A stretch of DNA of 64,000 nt from Marinovum algicola (GCF_900109145.1 NZ_FNYY01000003.1:1-64000), one strand, 5' to 3'; shown: positions 47,479 to 57,253, counted from the stretch's first letter. Made by a program: numbers and translations. Notes: a model not told the origin generated them from the sequence alone.

Positions 47479-50139
47479 ATGGCCACGCTGAACGACATCC
47501 GCTCCACCTTCCTCGATTTCTTTGCCAAGAACGGCCATGAGGTCGTGCCCTCGAGCCCGCTTGTGCCGCGCAATGACCCGACGCTGATGTTCGTCAACTC
47601 GGGCATGGTGCAGTTCAAGAACCTCTTCACCGGCGTCGAGACCCGCGACTACAAGCGTGCGACCACCAGCCAGAAATGCGTGCGCGCCGGTGGCAAGCAC
47701 AATGACCTGGACAATGTCGGCTATACCGCGCGGCACCATACCTTCTTTGAAATGCTGGGAAATTTCAGCTTCGGTGACTATTTCAAAACCGAGGCGATCC
47801 CCTATGCCTGGGAGCTGATCACCCGTGATTTCGGCATCGATCCGACCCGGCTCCTGGCCACGGTCTATCACACCGATGACGAGGCCTTCGAGATCTGGAA
47901 AAAGGTCGGCGTGCCGGAAGACAGGATCATCCGCATCGCCACCTCCGACAACTTCTGGCAGATGGGTCCGACCGGCCCCTGCGGCCCCTGCACCGAGATC
48001 TTCTACGATCACGGCGAACATATCTGGGGTGGACCTCCGGGCAGCCCGGAAGAGGACGGCGACCGGTTCATCGAGATCTGGAACATCGTCTTCATGCAGA
48101 ACGAGCAGTTCGAGGATGGCTCGATGGTGCCGCTCGACATGCAGTCGATCGACACCGGCATGGGGCTGGAGCGGATCGGCGCGCTGTTGCAGGGCAAACA
48201 CGACAATTACGACACCGATCTGATGCGCAGCCTGATCGAGGCCAGCGCCGACGTCTCGTCGACCGATCCCGACGGGCCGGGCAATGTGCATCACCGGGTG
48301 ATCGCCGATCACCTGCGCTCGACCTCCTTCCTGCTGGCCGATGGCGTCATGCCCTCGAACGAGGGCCGCGGTTATGTGCTGCGCCGGATCATGCGCCGGG
48401 CCATGCGGCATGCGCATTTGCTGGGCGCCAAGGATCCGATGATGCACCGTCTGGTGCCGGCGCTGGTGCGGCAGATGGGGGCGGCGTACCCCGAACTCGG
48501 CCAGGCGCAGGCGCTGATCGAAGAGACCCTGCGGCTGGAAGAGACCCGCTTCAAGGCGACGCTGGACCGCGGGCTGAAACTGCTCGATGACGAGCTCTCG
48601 GACCTGCCCGAGGATGCGCGGCTTCCGGGCGAGACGGCTTTCAAGCTTTATGACACCTATGGCTTCCCGCTCGACCTGACACAGGATGCGCTGCGCGAAA
48701 AGGGCCGCGAGGTCGACACCTCGGGCTTTGACGCCGCTATGGCCGAACAGAAGGCCAAGGCGCGCGCCGCCTGGGCCGGCTCGGGCGAGACAAAGGATGC
48801 CGAGATCTGGTTCGACATCGCCGACAAGCATGCCGCCACCGATTTCCTCGGCTACGATACCGAAGAGGCCGAAGGCCAGGTGCTGGCGCTGGTCAAGGAC
48901 GGTGCCGAGGTCGGGCAGCTCGAAGCCGGTGAAGAGGGCTGGCTGGTGGTCAACCAGACGCCGTTTTATGCCGAATCCGGCGGCCAGGTCGGCGACAGCG
49001 GGCTGTATCTGAAATCCGGGGGCAAGGGCACGATCCGTGACACCCGCAAGATGGCCGGCGGGCTTTTCGCCCATCGGGTGACGCCGCAGGAAGGCACACT
49101 GTCCACCGGCGACGCGCTCGAACTCAAGGTCGACAATGCCCGGCGCACGGCGATCCGCGCCAATCACTCGGCGACCCACCTGCTGCACGAGGCGCTGCGC
49201 GAGGCGCTTGGCGATCACGTGGCGCAGCGCGGCTCGCTCAATGCCGACGACCGCCTGCGGTTCGACTTCAGCCACACCAAGGCGCTCTCGGCCGAGGAGC
49301 TGGCCCGGATCGACCGCGAGGTCAATGCCTTCATTCGGCAGAATGCGCCGGTCGAAACCCGGATCATGACGCCCGATGACGCCCGCGGCCTCGGTGCCCA
49401 GGCGCTCTTTGGCGAGAAATACGGGGACGAGGTGCGCGTCGTGTCGATGGGCCGCAAGCCGGGCTCGGGCAAGGGCAGCGACAAGGCAACCTATTCGATC
49501 GAGCTCTGCGGCGGCACCCATGTGCGCCAGACCGGCGATATCGGCGCCTTTGTCTGCCTGAGCGACAGCGCGTCTTCTGCCGGCGTGCGCCGGATCGAGG
49601 CGCTGACCGGCGAGGCGGCGCTGGATCACCTCAAGGCTCAGGGCGCGCGGCTTTCCGAGGCCGCCAGCCAGCTCAAGACACAGCCCGCCGAGGTGCCCGA
49701 GCGAGTGCGGGCGCTGCTGGACGAGCGCAAGGCGCTTCAGGCCGAGGTCGCCAACCTTCGGCGCGAACTGGCGATGTCGGGGGGCGCCACGGGCCCCGAG
49801 GCCGCGACCGAAGAGGTCGGTGGCGTGCCTTTCGTGGCGCAGGTGCTTTCGGGGGTGACCGGCAAGGATCTGCCGCCGCTGATCGACGCGCAAAAGGAAA
49901 AGCTGGGCTCGGCGGCGATCCTGCTGATCGCCGACACCGGCGGCAAGGCGGCGGTTGCGGCCGGTGTGACACGGGATCTGACCGACAAGGTCTCGGCGGT
50001 GGATCTGGTGCGCGCGGCGGTGGCGGAACTCGGCGGCAAGGGCGGCGGCGGCCGGCCCGACATGGCGCAGGGTGGCGGCGCCGACGCAGGGAATGCAACC
50101 AAGGCAATCGACGCGGCCAAAGCCGTGCTGGGAGGATAA
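47479..50139 (+). CDS. alaS: Alanyl-tRNA synthetase
   Basis: 886 residues. The class II catalytic domain has [13 protein letters not shown] and [21 protein letters not shown], the tRNA-recognition and editing domains have the zinc motif [14 protein letters not shown] with the later [13 protein letters not shown], and the C-Ala domain ends the protein ([13 protein letters not shown]). It charges tRNA-Ala and edits Ser/Gly mischarging. Its stop is one base before the next gene. Confidence 0.97.
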   Translation: MATLNDIRSTFLDFFAKNGHEVVPSSPLVPRNDPTLMFVNSGMVQFKNLFTGVETRDYKRATTSQKCVRAGGKHNDLDNVGYTARHHTFFEMLGNFSFGDYFKTEAIPYAWELITRDFGIDPTRLLATVYHTDDEAFEIWKKVGVPEDRIIRIATSDNFWQMGPTGPCGPCTEIFYDHGEHIWGGPPGSPEEDGDRFIEIWNIVFMQNEQFEDGSMVPLDMQSIDTGMGLERIGALLQGKHDNYDTDLMRSLIEASADVSSTDPDGPGNVHHRVIADHLRSTSFLLADGVMPSNEGRGYVLRRIMRRAMRHAHLLGAKDPMMHRLVPALVRQMGAAYPELGQAQALIEETLRLEETRFKATLDRGLKLLDDELSDLPEDARLPGETAFKLYDTYGFPLDLTQDALREKGREVDTSGFDAAMAEQKAKARAAWAGSGETKDAEIWFDIADKHAATDFLGYDTEEAEGQVLALVKDGAEVGQLEAGEEGWLVVNQTPFYAESGGQVGDSGLYLKSGGKGTIRDTRKMAGGLFAHRVTPQEGTLSTGDALELKVDNARRTAIRANHSATHLLHEALREALGDHVAQRGSLNADDRLRFDFSHTKALSAEELARIDREVNAFIRQNAPVETRIMTPDDARGLGAQALFGEKYGDEVRVVSMGRKPGSGKGSDKATYSIELCGGTHVRQTGDIGAFVCLSDSASSAGVRRIEALTGEAALDHLKAQGARLSEAASQLKTQPAEVPERVRALLDERKALQAEVANLRRELAMSGGATGPEAATEEVGGVPFVAQVLSGVTGKDLPPLIDAQKEKLGSAAILLIADTGGKAAVAAGVTRDLTDKVSAVDLVRAAVAELGGKGGGGRPDMAQGGGADAGNATKAIDAAKAVLGG

Positions 50140-50140
50140 G

Positions 50141-50425
50141 ATGAGCGCATATTGGATCGCCCATGTGCATGTGACCGACGAAGAGGCCTATGGCCGGTAT
50201 GCCAAGCTCGCCGGGGCGCCGATTGCCGCCCATGGCGGCGAGTTCCTGGCCCGCGGTGGCGCGCATGAGACGCTCGAAGGCACGGACCGCGCCCGCCACG
50301 TGGTGGCCCGGTTCCCCTCGCTTCAGGCGGCACACGAGTGTTACCATTCCGAGGCCTACCAGGAGGCTTTGAGCCATGCCAAGGGCGCTTCGGAACGCGA
50401 TCTGATCATCGTCGAGGGTGTGTAG
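50141..50425 (+). CDS. DUF1330 (ferredoxin-like dimeric barrel) protein
   Basis: 94 residues. The YWIAHVHVTDEEAYGRYAKLA start, AHGGEFLARGG and the C-terminal RDLIIVEGV are typical of DUF1330 proteins, small dimeric alpha-beta barrels of unknown function. GGAGGAT precedes the ATG. One base separates it from alaS, so it shares the alaS transcript and ends before a terminator. Confidence 0.87.
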   Translation: MSAYWIAHVHVTDEEAYGRYAKLAGAPIAAHGGEFLARGGAHETLEGTDRARHVVARFPSLQAAHECYHSEAYQEALSHAKGASERDLIIVEGV

Positions 50426-50441
50426 GCTGGGTTCCTGAAGC

Positions 50442-50467
50442 TGCGTAGGGTGGGTTTCTAACCCACC
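50442..50467. repeat. Intergenic palindromic repeat, family 2
   Basis: TGCGTAGGGTGGGTT-TCT-AACCCACC is a hairpin with the same core as 40046 and 50547. Confidence 0.75.
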
Positions 50468-50499
50468 GCCCAAGCCAAGGGGGGTGAGACCAACGAAAA

Positions 50500-50526
50500 C
50501 CCGGGGCCGTGAGCCCCGGGTTTTTT
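50500..50526 (+). terminator. Intrinsic terminator of the alaS-DUF1330 unit
   Basis: The stem CCCGGGGC-CGTGA-GCCCCGGG is followed by six T residues. Confidence 0.9.
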
Positions 50527-50546
50527 CACGACTGCCGTCGCGCGCC

Positions 50547-50572
50547 GGTGGGTCGCAAACCCACCCTACGCA
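50547..50572. repeat. Intergenic palindromic repeat, family 2 (inverted copy)
   Basis: GGTGGGT-CGCAA-ACCCACC followed by CTACGC is the reverse complement of the copy at 50442. The two face each other across the terminator at 50500. Confidence 0.75.
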
Positions 50573-50605
50573 AAAGGCCGGGCGTCATGCCCGGCCTTTG
50601 TTTTG
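50572..50605. terminator. Bidirectional terminator, mainly for typA
   Basis: The 11-bp perfect stem AAAGGCCGGGC / GCCCGGCCTTT with loop GTCAT has T-rich sequence after it on both strands. It lies 18 bases beyond the typA stop on the minus strand. Confidence 0.85.
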
Positions 50606-50622
50606 TCACGAGAGACTGGGGC

Positions 50623-52440
50623 TCACCCCGCCTTCGCCATCCGCTTGCGCTCATGCGGATCGAGGAAGCGTTTGCGCAGCCGCACCGAGGACGGCGTCAC
50701 TTCGACCAGCTCGTCGTCGTTGATATAGGCAATCGCCTCTTCCAGCGACAGCGTCACCGGGGTGGTCAGTCGCACCGCTTCGTCGGTGCCCGAGGCCCGC
50801 ACGTTGGTCAGCTTCTTGCCCTTGAGCGGGTTCACTTCGAGGTCGTTCTCGCGCGAATGCTCGCCGATGATCATGCCCTGATAGACCTTGGCCTGGGCGC
50901 CGATGAACATCTTGCCGCGATCCTCGAGGTTCCACAGCGCATAGGCCACCGCCTCGCCGTTCTCCATCGAGATCAGCACCCCGGCGCGGCGGCCCGGGAT
51001 CGGGCCCTTGTGTTCGGTCCAGCCGTGGAACACCCGGTTGAGCACGCCGGTGCCGCGGGTGTCGGTCAGGAATTCGCCGTGATAGCCGATCAGCCCGCGC
51101 GAGGGGACATGGGCGATGATCCGGGTCTTGCCGGCGCCGGCGGGGCGCATCTCGGCCAGTTCGCCCTTGCGGGTGCCGGTCAGCTTTTCGATCACCGCGC
51201 CGGAATATTCGTCATCGACATCGATGGTGGCCTCTTCGACCGGCTCCATCACCTTGCCGTCGACCTCCTTCATGATCACCTGCGGCCGCGAGATCGACAG
51301 CTCGAAGCCTTCGCGGCGCATGTTTTCGATCAGAACGCCCATCTGCAATTCGCCCCGGCCCGACACCTCGAAGGCCTCGCCGCCCGGCGTGTCGGCGATC
51401 TTGATCGCGACATTGCTCTCGGCTTCCTTCATCAGCCGCTCGCGGATGACGCGGCTCTGCACCTTCTTGCCGTCGCGGCCCGCCAGCGGGCTGTCGTTGA
51501 TGCCGAAGGTCACGGTGATGGTCGGCGGGTCGATCGGCTGGGCGTCGAGCGGCTCGTCCACCGCCAGCGCACAGATGGTGTCGGCCACGGTGGCCTTGGA
51601 CATGCCGGCGATCGAAACGATGTCGCCGGCCTGGGCCTCTTCGATGTCCTGCTGCGCCAGTCCGCGGAAGGCCTGGATCTTGGTGACGCGGAACTGTTCG
51701 ATCTTCTGACCGATACGGCTCAGCGCCTGCACCGTGGCGCCGACCTTGAGCTTGCCGCTCTCCACCCGGCCGGTCAGGATGCGGCCGACAAAGGGATCGG
51801 CGCCCAGCGTGGTGGCCAGCATGCGGAAATCGTCGTCCTGCTTCTTGATCTGCTTCGGCGCCGGCACGTGGTTGACGATCAGGTCGAACAGCGCGGTCAG
51901 GTCCTTGCGCGGCCCGTCCAGCTCGTGATCGGCCCAGCCGTTGCGGCCCGAGGCGTACATATGCGGGAAATCCAGCTGGTCGTCGTTGGCATCGAGCGAG
52001 GCGAAGAGGTCGAAACATTCATCCAGCGCCCGGTCGGGCTCGGCGTCGGGCTTGTCGACCTTGTTGAGCACCACGATCGGACGCAGCCCCAGGGCCAGCG
52101 CCTTGGAGGTCACGAACTTGGTCTGCGGCATCGGGCCTTCGGCGGCATCGACCAGCAGGACAACACCGTCGACCATCGACAGGATGCGCTCGACCTCGCC
52201 GCCGAAATCGGCGTGGCCCGGGGTGTCGACGATGTTGATCCGATGCGTCTTCCATTCGACCGAAGTCGGCTTGGCAAAGATCGTGATGCCGCGCTCGCGC
52301 TCCAGATCGTTGCTGTCCATGGCGCGTTCTTCCACCGCCTGGTTGGCCCGGAAGGCGCCGGATTGTTTCAGAAGCTCGTCAACGAGAGTCGTCTTGCCAT
52401 GGTCAACGTGCGCGATAATCGCGATATTGCGAAGGTCCAT
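50623..52440 (-). CDS. typA: Ribosome-associated GTPase TypA/BipA
   Basis: 605 residues. It starts MDLRNIAIIAHVDHGKTTLV (P-loop) with ERERGITIFAK (switch I), DTPGHADFG and NKVDKPDA, then the elongation-factor-like domains (GRGELQMGVLIENMRREG) and the BipA C-terminal domain. It helps ribosome assembly and stress adaptation. AAGG lies eight bases before the ATG at 52440; an 11-residue extension in frame lacks support. Confidence 0.96.
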   Translation of the reverse strand: MDLRNIAIIAHVDHGKTTLVDELLKQSGAFRANQAVEERAMDSNDLERERGITIFAKPTSVEWKTHRINIVDTPGHADFGGEVERILSMVDGVVLLVDAAEGPMPQTKFVTSKALALGLRPIVVLNKVDKPDAEPDRALDECFDLFASLDANDDQLDFPHMYASGRNGWADHELDGPRKDLTALFDLIVNHVPAPKQIKKQDDDFRMLATTLGADPFVGRILTGRVESGKLKVGATVQALSRIGQKIEQFRVTKIQAFRGLAQQDIEEAQAGDIVSIAGMSKATVADTICALAVDEPLDAQPIDPPTITVTFGINDSPLAGRDGKKVQSRVIRERLMKEAESNVAIKIADTPGGEAFEVSGRGELQMGVLIENMRREGFELSISRPQVIMKEVDGKVMEPVEEATIDVDDEYSGAVIEKLTGTRKGELAEMRPAGAGKTRIIAHVPSRGLIGYHGEFLTDTRGTGVLNRVFHGWTEHKGPIPGRRAGVLISMENGEAVAYALWNLEDRGKMFIGAQAKVYQGMIIGEHSRENDLEVNPLKGKKLTNVRASGTDEAVRLTTPVTLSLEEAIAYINDDELVEVTPSSVRLRKRFLDPHERKRMAKAG

Positions 52441-52502
52441 CGGGGATACCTTTATGTCGGAGTTGCGCGCCACCTATCGCCGCGCGCCCCGAAATGCCAG
52501 AC

Positions 52503-52835
52503 CTAATGTGTCGCAGCGCCGGAAAACAGCTGGATCACGGCAATCCCGGCGATGATCATCGCCATCCCGAGGATCGCCGGCAGATCGAGTTTCTGGTGAA
52601 ACACCAGCGTGCCGATCACCGCGATAAAGACGATGCCCAGCCCGGACCAGAGCGCATAGGCCACGCCGACCGGAATGGTCCTCAGCGTCAGCGCCAGCAG
52701 ATAGAACGCCAGCGCATAGGCCACCACCACCAGCACCGAGGGCCAGAAGCGCGAGAACTGCTGGCTGGCCTGAAGCGCCGAGGTGCCGACGGTTTCCGCC
52801 GCGACGGCGAGGACAAGGGCCAGATAGGCGGGCAT
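52503..52835 (-). CDS. Small multidrug resistance efflux protein (EmrE/Qac type)
   Basis: 110 residues and four membrane helices. The essential membrane glutamate lies in AAETVGTSALQASQQF (E14), and YALWSGLGIV and LDLPAILGMAMIIAG follow the EmrE pattern. It should export quaternary ammonium or other lipophilic cations in exchange for protons as a dimer. It stands between typA and the MttB-family gene on the same strand. Confidence 0.92.
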   Translation of the reverse strand: MPAYLALVLAVAAETVGTSALQASQQFSRFWPSVLVVVAYALAFYLLALTLRTIPVGVAYALWSGLGIVFIAVIGTLVFHQKLDLPAILGMAMIIAGIAVIQLFSGAATH

Positions 52836-52872
52836 GGACGGAACTCCCCTCGAAACTTGTGACGCACCCCTG

Positions 52873-52920
52873 CTTCTTCTGTTTGAAAATACCGCGGGGT
52901 CCGGGGCAGAGCCCCGGTCC
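52873..52920. repeat. Diverged member of intergenic repeat family 1
   Basis: TTCTTCTGTTTGAAAATACC, GCGGGG and CCGGGGCAGAGCCCCGG keep the spacing and hairpin of family 1 with several substitutions. Confidence 0.6.
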
Positions 52921-52937
52921 GACGTCTCACAAAAGCG

Positions 52938-54485
52938 CTAGGTCGGCAAGCGGATCGGCAAGCGCCGCCGGATCTCCCGGTCGATCTCGGCCGACAACCG
53001 CGCCGGGGCCCGATCCGCCAGGATCATCTCCTTGCGCGCCGTCGCGCGGGCCAGCAGGTCCGGCCGGCCCAGCTCCTCCCATTCCTTGGGCGAGGACCGG
53101 TCGCCCAGCGTCGGATAGACGTAATCAGTCTGCATCAGCCCCAGGGTCTGATCGGTGCCCAGGTAGTGTCCCGGTCCTTCGAGACAGACCTCGCGGATCA
53201 CCTCGACCGAGATATTCTCGTCGGTGACCTCGATACCGCGCACGCAGCGCAGCGCCTGACCGATCAGGTCGTCGCCGAGGATCAGGCTCTCGTGGCAGAA
53301 CCCCAGAAGCGAGGCATGCATCCCCGCCGCTTCGTAGACCATGTTGAGCCCCGACAGCCCGGCCATGACATTCGAGCACATCTGCTCCCAGCCGGCCTGC
53401 ATGTCGGGCAGCTTGGCATCTGCGATCCCCGCTGCGGCGCCGCCCGGCAGGTCGTAGAAGCCATGCATCTGTGCGCATCCGGCGGTCAGCAGCGCCTGCT
53501 CGCCCGAGCCGCCCGACATCGCGCCGGTGCGAAGATCGCTGACAAAGGGCCAGGTGCCGAAGATCGCCGGATGGCCCGGCCGGATGGCGTTGACATAGAC
53601 CAGCCCGGCCAGGCATTCCGCCGTGGCCTGCACGATGGCGCCGGCGATCGAGGCCGGGGCGGTGGCGCCGGCCTGACCGGCCGAGAGCAGCAGCACCGGC
53701 ATGCCGCCGCGGATGCATTCCTCCATCACCAGGCAGCTTTCGGTGGCGAATTTCATCGGCGGCACCACAAAGCAATTGGTGTTCGACACGAAGGGCCGGG
53801 CCCGCCAGGCCTCCTCGCCGCCGGCCACCAGGTGCAGCATCTCCAGCGCCGGGCCGACAAAGGCCCCCTCGGTAAAGGAGGTGCCGATGTGTTTGCGGGT
53901 GCCGCTGACACAGGCATAGACGGTGTTGATGTCCATCTCGAAGGGATCGGGGATATCGCGCGGCACCATCGGCCGCTGGACAAAGTGGATATTGTCCAGC
54001 CTGTCGGCGATCCGTGCGGCATCGTGCAGATCCTGCAATGTGCTGTCGCGATAGCTGCGGCCGTCGACGTCGACCATGTGCACCGCGGCGCCGGCGGTGC
54101 CGTAATGCACACGGCTGCCGCCGAGGTGCAGGTCATGCGCCGGATCGCGGCCGCAGAGGGTGATCTCGCGATTGGCGCCGGCGATGGTCTCCTCGATCAG
54201 CGCCGGTGGAAAGCGCAGCCTGCCGTCGGCGCCCAGCTCGGCGCCGGCGGCGGTCAGCGCGGCAATGCCGCTGGCCGGCGCATCGGCCAGGCCGACGGTT
54301 TCGAGCAGCTCCAACGCGGCCGTGTGGATGCGGCGCATCTGCGCTTCGGTCAGCGGGCGAAAGGCGCCGCCGGTCAGCCCGGGACGGATCGGGCGCAGGT
54401 GGTCGGCGAGCTTGGCGGCACGGGCCGCACGGCGCGCGGCGCGACCGCCCATGCGGGCGGATTTCGGGTGTGTCTGGTCGTTCAT
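52938..54485 (-). CDS. Trimethylamine methyltransferase (MttB) family protein, non-pyrrolysine type
   Basis: 515 residues of the MttB superfamily, with RPGLTGGAFRPLTEAQM at the start and conserved text such as VHYGTAGAAVHMVDVDGR, HIGTSFTEGAF, VLLLSAGQAGATAPASIAG and EGPGHYLGTDQTL. The reading frame has no in-frame amber codon, so it is of the MtgB-like class that takes methyl groups from quaternary amines such as glycine betaine and passes them to a corrinoid protein. No corrinoid protein gene is beside it, so its substrate is open. The neighbouring EmrE-type exporter may be chance. Confidence 0.85.
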   Translation of the reverse strand: MNDQTHPKSARMGGRAARRAARAAKLADHLRPIRPGLTGGAFRPLTEAQMRRIHTAALELLETVGLADAPASGIAALTAAGAELGADGRLRFPPALIEETIAGANREITLCGRDPAHDLHLGGSRVHYGTAGAAVHMVDVDGRSYRDSTLQDLHDAARIADRLDNIHFVQRPMVPRDIPDPFEMDINTVYACVSGTRKHIGTSFTEGAFVGPALEMLHLVAGGEEAWRARPFVSNTNCFVVPPMKFATESCLVMEECIRGGMPVLLLSAGQAGATAPASIAGAIVQATAECLAGLVYVNAIRPGHPAIFGTWPFVSDLRTGAMSGGSGEQALLTAGCAQMHGFYDLPGGAAAGIADAKLPDMQAGWEQMCSNVMAGLSGLNMVYEAAGMHASLLGFCHESLILGDDLIGQALRCVRGIEVTDENISVEVIREVCLEGPGHYLGTDQTLGLMQTDYVYPTLGDRSSPKEWEELGRPDLLARATARKEMILADRAPARLSAEIDREIRRRLPIRLPT

Positions 54486-54870
54486 CTCTGGCTCCGGCGG
54501 AAAGGGAAGGGGTCAGGTCTCAGACCCGGCCCGGCCTGCCGCGCGCGGCACGACCCCGGCCTGCGCCGATGGTCCTGCAAGTGATGATATGTAGGCAAAC
54601 CCTGCCAGTCATCCGCGCGCTCCCGCCAAGTGACCCGAGCTTTGCCTGAGTCGCGCCTGCGGTCTGGCTCGTTTGCGACATCGCGTCGCTTTCGGAACGC
54701 GGAGCGGGAGCGCGAAGGCAACGAACCGCCGGCGCGGTTGTTGACCGATCCGCTTTCCGCAATAGTTTCTGAGCGGCAAGCGACCAGGACTCCCCGAAAC
54801 CCTGCCACATGCCCCGAAGCCTCTGCGATGCGCGCGGCAGGATCTGGCCCGAACCGGAGCAAACGTTTTG
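54486..54870. other. Gap of 385 bases between divergent mttB-like and ctaG-like genes
   Basis: No gene, repeat or RNA is recognisable. It presumably holds the promoters of both divergent units; no clear -35/-10 pair stood out. Confidence 0.4.
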
Positions 54871-55584
54871 ATGTCTGTAGGTATTCTACCGGGAAGCTAT
54901 TGCGGCGCCGCGCCCCTGCCGGCGCAGGCCCTGTCCGCCTGGAATCTCGATCCGCTGCTGCTGGTCGCTCTGCTGATCCTCGGCTTCGCCCTGCGGCGCA
55001 GCCCGGCGGGGCTGGCCGGGGTCATGGTGCTGGTGCTGGCCTTCGTCTCGCCGCTCTGTGCGGTTTCGGTGGCGCTGTTTTCGGCGCGGGTGGTGCATCA
55101 CGTGCTGCTGGTGGCCGTCGCCGCGCCGCTTCTGGCCGCGGCCCTGCCGCGGGCCCGCGCGATGCCGACCGGGCTGGCATTCCTGATCTCGACCGCCGTG
55201 CTCTGGGGCTGGCATCAGCCGGCGGCCTACGACCTCGCGCTGGCCGACATGGCGGTCTATTGGGCGATGCAGTTGTCACTCCTCGGCTCTGCGGTCTGGT
55301 TCTGGCGCGCGGTGCTGGGCAGCCGCGGCGGCATCGCGGCGGTGCTCTGGTCGCTGGCCGGGCTGATGCAGATGGGCGCGCTCGGCGCGCTGCTGACCTT
55401 TGCGCCCGAGCCGCTTTATGCCGCCCATGCGCTGGCGCCGCTCGACTGGGGGCTAACGCCGTTGGCCGATCAGCAGCTTGGCGGGCTGATCATGTGGGTG
55501 CCGGCCATGCTGCCCTATCTGGCGATGATCGCGCTGGCCGGGCGGCAGAGCTGGCGCGCCACGGCCGGGCAGGGCGCCGCATGA
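54871..55584 (+). CDS. CtaG-type (caa3_CtaG family) oxidase assembly protein
   Basis: 237 residues with about seven membrane helices. The histidine-bearing segments RVVHHVLLVAVAAPLL and LWGWHQPAAYD and the C-terminal DQQLGGLIMWVPAMLPYL are typical of the caa3_CtaG family that helps insert copper into haem-copper oxidases. I take the ATG at 54871 (GGAGC upstream). It heads the oxidase cluster and overlaps the next gene by four bases. Confidence 0.85.
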   Translation: MSVGILPGSYCGAAPLPAQALSAWNLDPLLLVALLILGFALRRSPAGLAGVMVLVLAFVSPLCAVSVALFSARVVHHVLLVAVAAPLLAAALPRARAMPTGLAFLISTAVLWGWHQPAAYDLALADMAVYWAMQLSLLGSAVWFWRAVLGSRGGIAAVLWSLAGLMQMGALGALLTFAPEPLYAAHALAPLDWGLTPLADQQLGGLIMWVPAMLPYLAMIALAGRQSWRATAGQGAA

Positions 55585-56093
55585 GCTGGCTGGTCGGGGT
55601 GATCCCGCATCTCAAGGCACTGCATCTGGCGATGCTGCTGCTCTGGTGCGCCGGGCTCTTCGCGCTGCCGCTGATGCTGGCGCGGCACGATCCGGCCGTC
55701 GGCCAGAGCGACTACACCCGGATGCGGCAGGCGACGCATTTCGCCTATACGCTCTGCGTCACCCCGGCAGCGGTGATCGCCATTGCCTCGGGCACGCTGC
55801 TGATCTTCCTGCGCGAGGTCTTTGTCACCTGGATGTTTGCCAAGCTGGTGGCGGTGGCGCTGCTGGTCGGGTTTCACGTCTGGGTCGGCTATGCCGTCGT
55901 GGCCGTGGCCGAAACCCGCGGCGTGCCCAAGACACCCAAGCGGCTGGTCGGGGCGACGGTAGTACTGGTGGCCCTGATCGTGGTCATCCTGACGCTGGTT
56001 CTGGCCAAGCCCGAGCTGGGCGAGATACCGATGCCCGCCTGGCTGACCGAGCCGCGCGGTCAGCCGCTGCCTTTCGATGTGCCCAGACGATAA
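55581..56093 (+). CDS. CopD/HemJ-like four-helix membrane protein
   Basis: 170 residues. HLKALHLAMLLLWCAGLFALP, a helix around TPAAVIAIASGTLLIF, FVTWMFAKLVAVALLVGFHVWVG and a final helix recall CopD and HemJ (UPF0093) proteins, with histidines placed to bind haem or copper. ATGA overlap with the ctaG-like gene implies one transcript. A role in metal or haem supply to the oxidase is inferred from context. Confidence 0.7.
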   Translation: MSWLVGVIPHLKALHLAMLLLWCAGLFALPLMLARHDPAVGQSDYTRMRQATHFAYTLCVTPAAVIAIASGTLLIFLREVFVTWMFAKLVAVALLVGFHVWVGYAVVAVAETRGVPKTPKRLVGATVVLVALIVVILTLVLAKPELGEIPMPAWLTEPRGQPLPFDVPRR

Positions 56094-56578
56094 TCGAAGA
56101 CGAGTTTCCCGCCATGCCAGCCCGTGACCATCACCACCAGCACGTTGACCCCCGACAGCAGGATGCCATAGGGCAGGATCGCCGCCTCGTAGCCCTGCAT
56201 CCGATATCCCCAGTTCAGCCCCAGCAGCGACAGCAGCATCACCGCGATGACGAAATGCGTCCAGGCCGGGGCACGGGCGCGGATGCCGGGCACCAGCAGC
56301 AATTCGGCGGTGCCGGTCGCCCCGGCGGCCAGGCCGAACAGAAAGGCGGTGCCGGCGGCCCAGACAGCGGCGCGTGCCCAGAACAGCTCGCCCGACCACC
56401 AGTACAGCGCGTCAGCGCCGAAGGTGCAGAAGGTGAGGGCCACCGGAAAGGCCACGCTCATCGCGTGGATCGGATGGCCCCAGATGCCGACATTGGTTTC
56501 GGTGTCGTCATAGCCCGGCGTCTGGGCGATCGGATCGAGCAGCTGGTCGACGTTGTCTTCGGCGGTTTTTTTCGGCAT
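56060..56578 (-). CDS. DUF2231 membrane protein
   Basis: 172 residues. GIWGHPIHAMSVAFPVALTF is the DUF2231 signature with conserved histidine, followed by about three more helices (GTAFLFGLAAGATGTAELL, THFVIAVMLLSLLGLNW, ILLSGVNVLVVMVTGWHGG). I chose the ATG at 56578, eight bases after AGAGG. It lies on the opposite strand inside the oxidase cluster, with its 3' end overlapping the CopD-like gene by 34 bases and its start only 12 bases from subunit II. Function unknown. Confidence 0.83.
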   Translation of the reverse strand: MPKKTAEDNVDQLLDPIAQTPGYDDTETNVGIWGHPIHAMSVAFPVALTFCTFGADALYWWSGELFWARAAVWAAGTAFLFGLAAGATGTAELLLVPGIRARAPAWTHFVIAVMLLSLLGLNWGYRMQGYEAAILPYGILLSGVNVLVVMVTGWHGGKLVFDYRLGTSKGSG

Positions 56579-56590
56579 GCGCATGTCCTC

Positions 56591-57253
56591 TTGCGATGGG
56601 GAACTGCCGGGACAACGCTGCTGGCGCTGTCTGGTTGCGAAAATTCCTTGTCCACGGTGCATCCGGCCGGGCCGGCGGCCGCGGTGATTGCCACCTTGTG
56701 GTGGGTTCTGCTGATCGGCGCAACGCTGATCTTCCTGTTCGTGGCCGGGCTGTTTGCCTGGGCCTGGCGCCGTCCGGCCGGCCCCGCCGATGTGCGCCGC
56801 TACGTGATCGGGCTGGGGCTGGCCTTTCCGCTGACGGTGCTGGCGGCGCTTCTGGCGTATGGGCTGGTGGTGGGCGAGCGGTTGCTGCCGCGCGCCGCGC
56901 CCGAAGTCGTCTCGGTGACCGCCGAGGCGCGGCAATGGGCCTGGCGTTTCGGCTATGACGATGCGCCGGGGCGCGAGACGCAGGGCATCCTGCACATCCC
57001 GGCGGGCCGGCCGGTGGATGTGGCGATCACCACGGTGGATGTGGTGCATTCGTTCTGGGTGCCCAGGCTGGCCGGCAAGCTCGACGCGGTGCCGGGCCAT
57101 GTCAACACGCTGCGGATCGAGGCCTTTGCGCCGGGCCGTTACGCCGGCGTGAGCGCCGAGTTCAGCGGCCCGGGCTATCGTGCGCATAGGTTCGAGGTGA
57201 TCGCCCATGACGCCCAAGGCTGGCAGGCCTTTCTGACAGGAGAAACACCATGA
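56591..57253 (+). CDS. Haem-copper oxidase subunit II lacking CuA (quinol-oxidase-like lipoprotein)
   Basis: About 220 residues from a TTG at 56591. A short signal ends in a lipobox L13-SG-C16. Two membrane helices follow (AAAVIATLWWVLLIGATLIFL and GLGLAFPLTVLAALLAYGLVV), then a cupredoxin domain with ARQWAWRFGY and VVHSFWVPRLAGKLDAVPG. Where CuA enzymes have CSExCGxxHxxM, this has SAEFSGPGYRAH, so both cysteines, the histidine and the methionine are gone. That is the CyoA-type pattern and suggests quinol as electron donor. The start is uncertain: the frame is open upstream and no good ribosome binding site is seen. Confidence 0.78.
   Translation: MRWGTAGTTLLALSGCENSLSTVHPAGPAAAVIATLWWVLLIGATLIFLFVAGLFAWAWRRPAGPADVRRYVIGLGLAFPLTVLAALLAYGLVVGERLLPRAAPEVVSVTAEARQWAWRFGYDDAPGRETQGILHIPAGRPVDVAITTVDVVHSFWVPRLAGKLDAVPGHVNTLRIEAFAPGRYAGVSAEFSGPGYRAHRFEVIAHDAQGWQAFLTGETP

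Noticed and set aside
52938-54485. Pyrrolysine-containing trimethylamine methyltransferase
   Set aside because: The frame is complete without an in-frame amber codon, so it belongs to the non-pyrrolysine branch.
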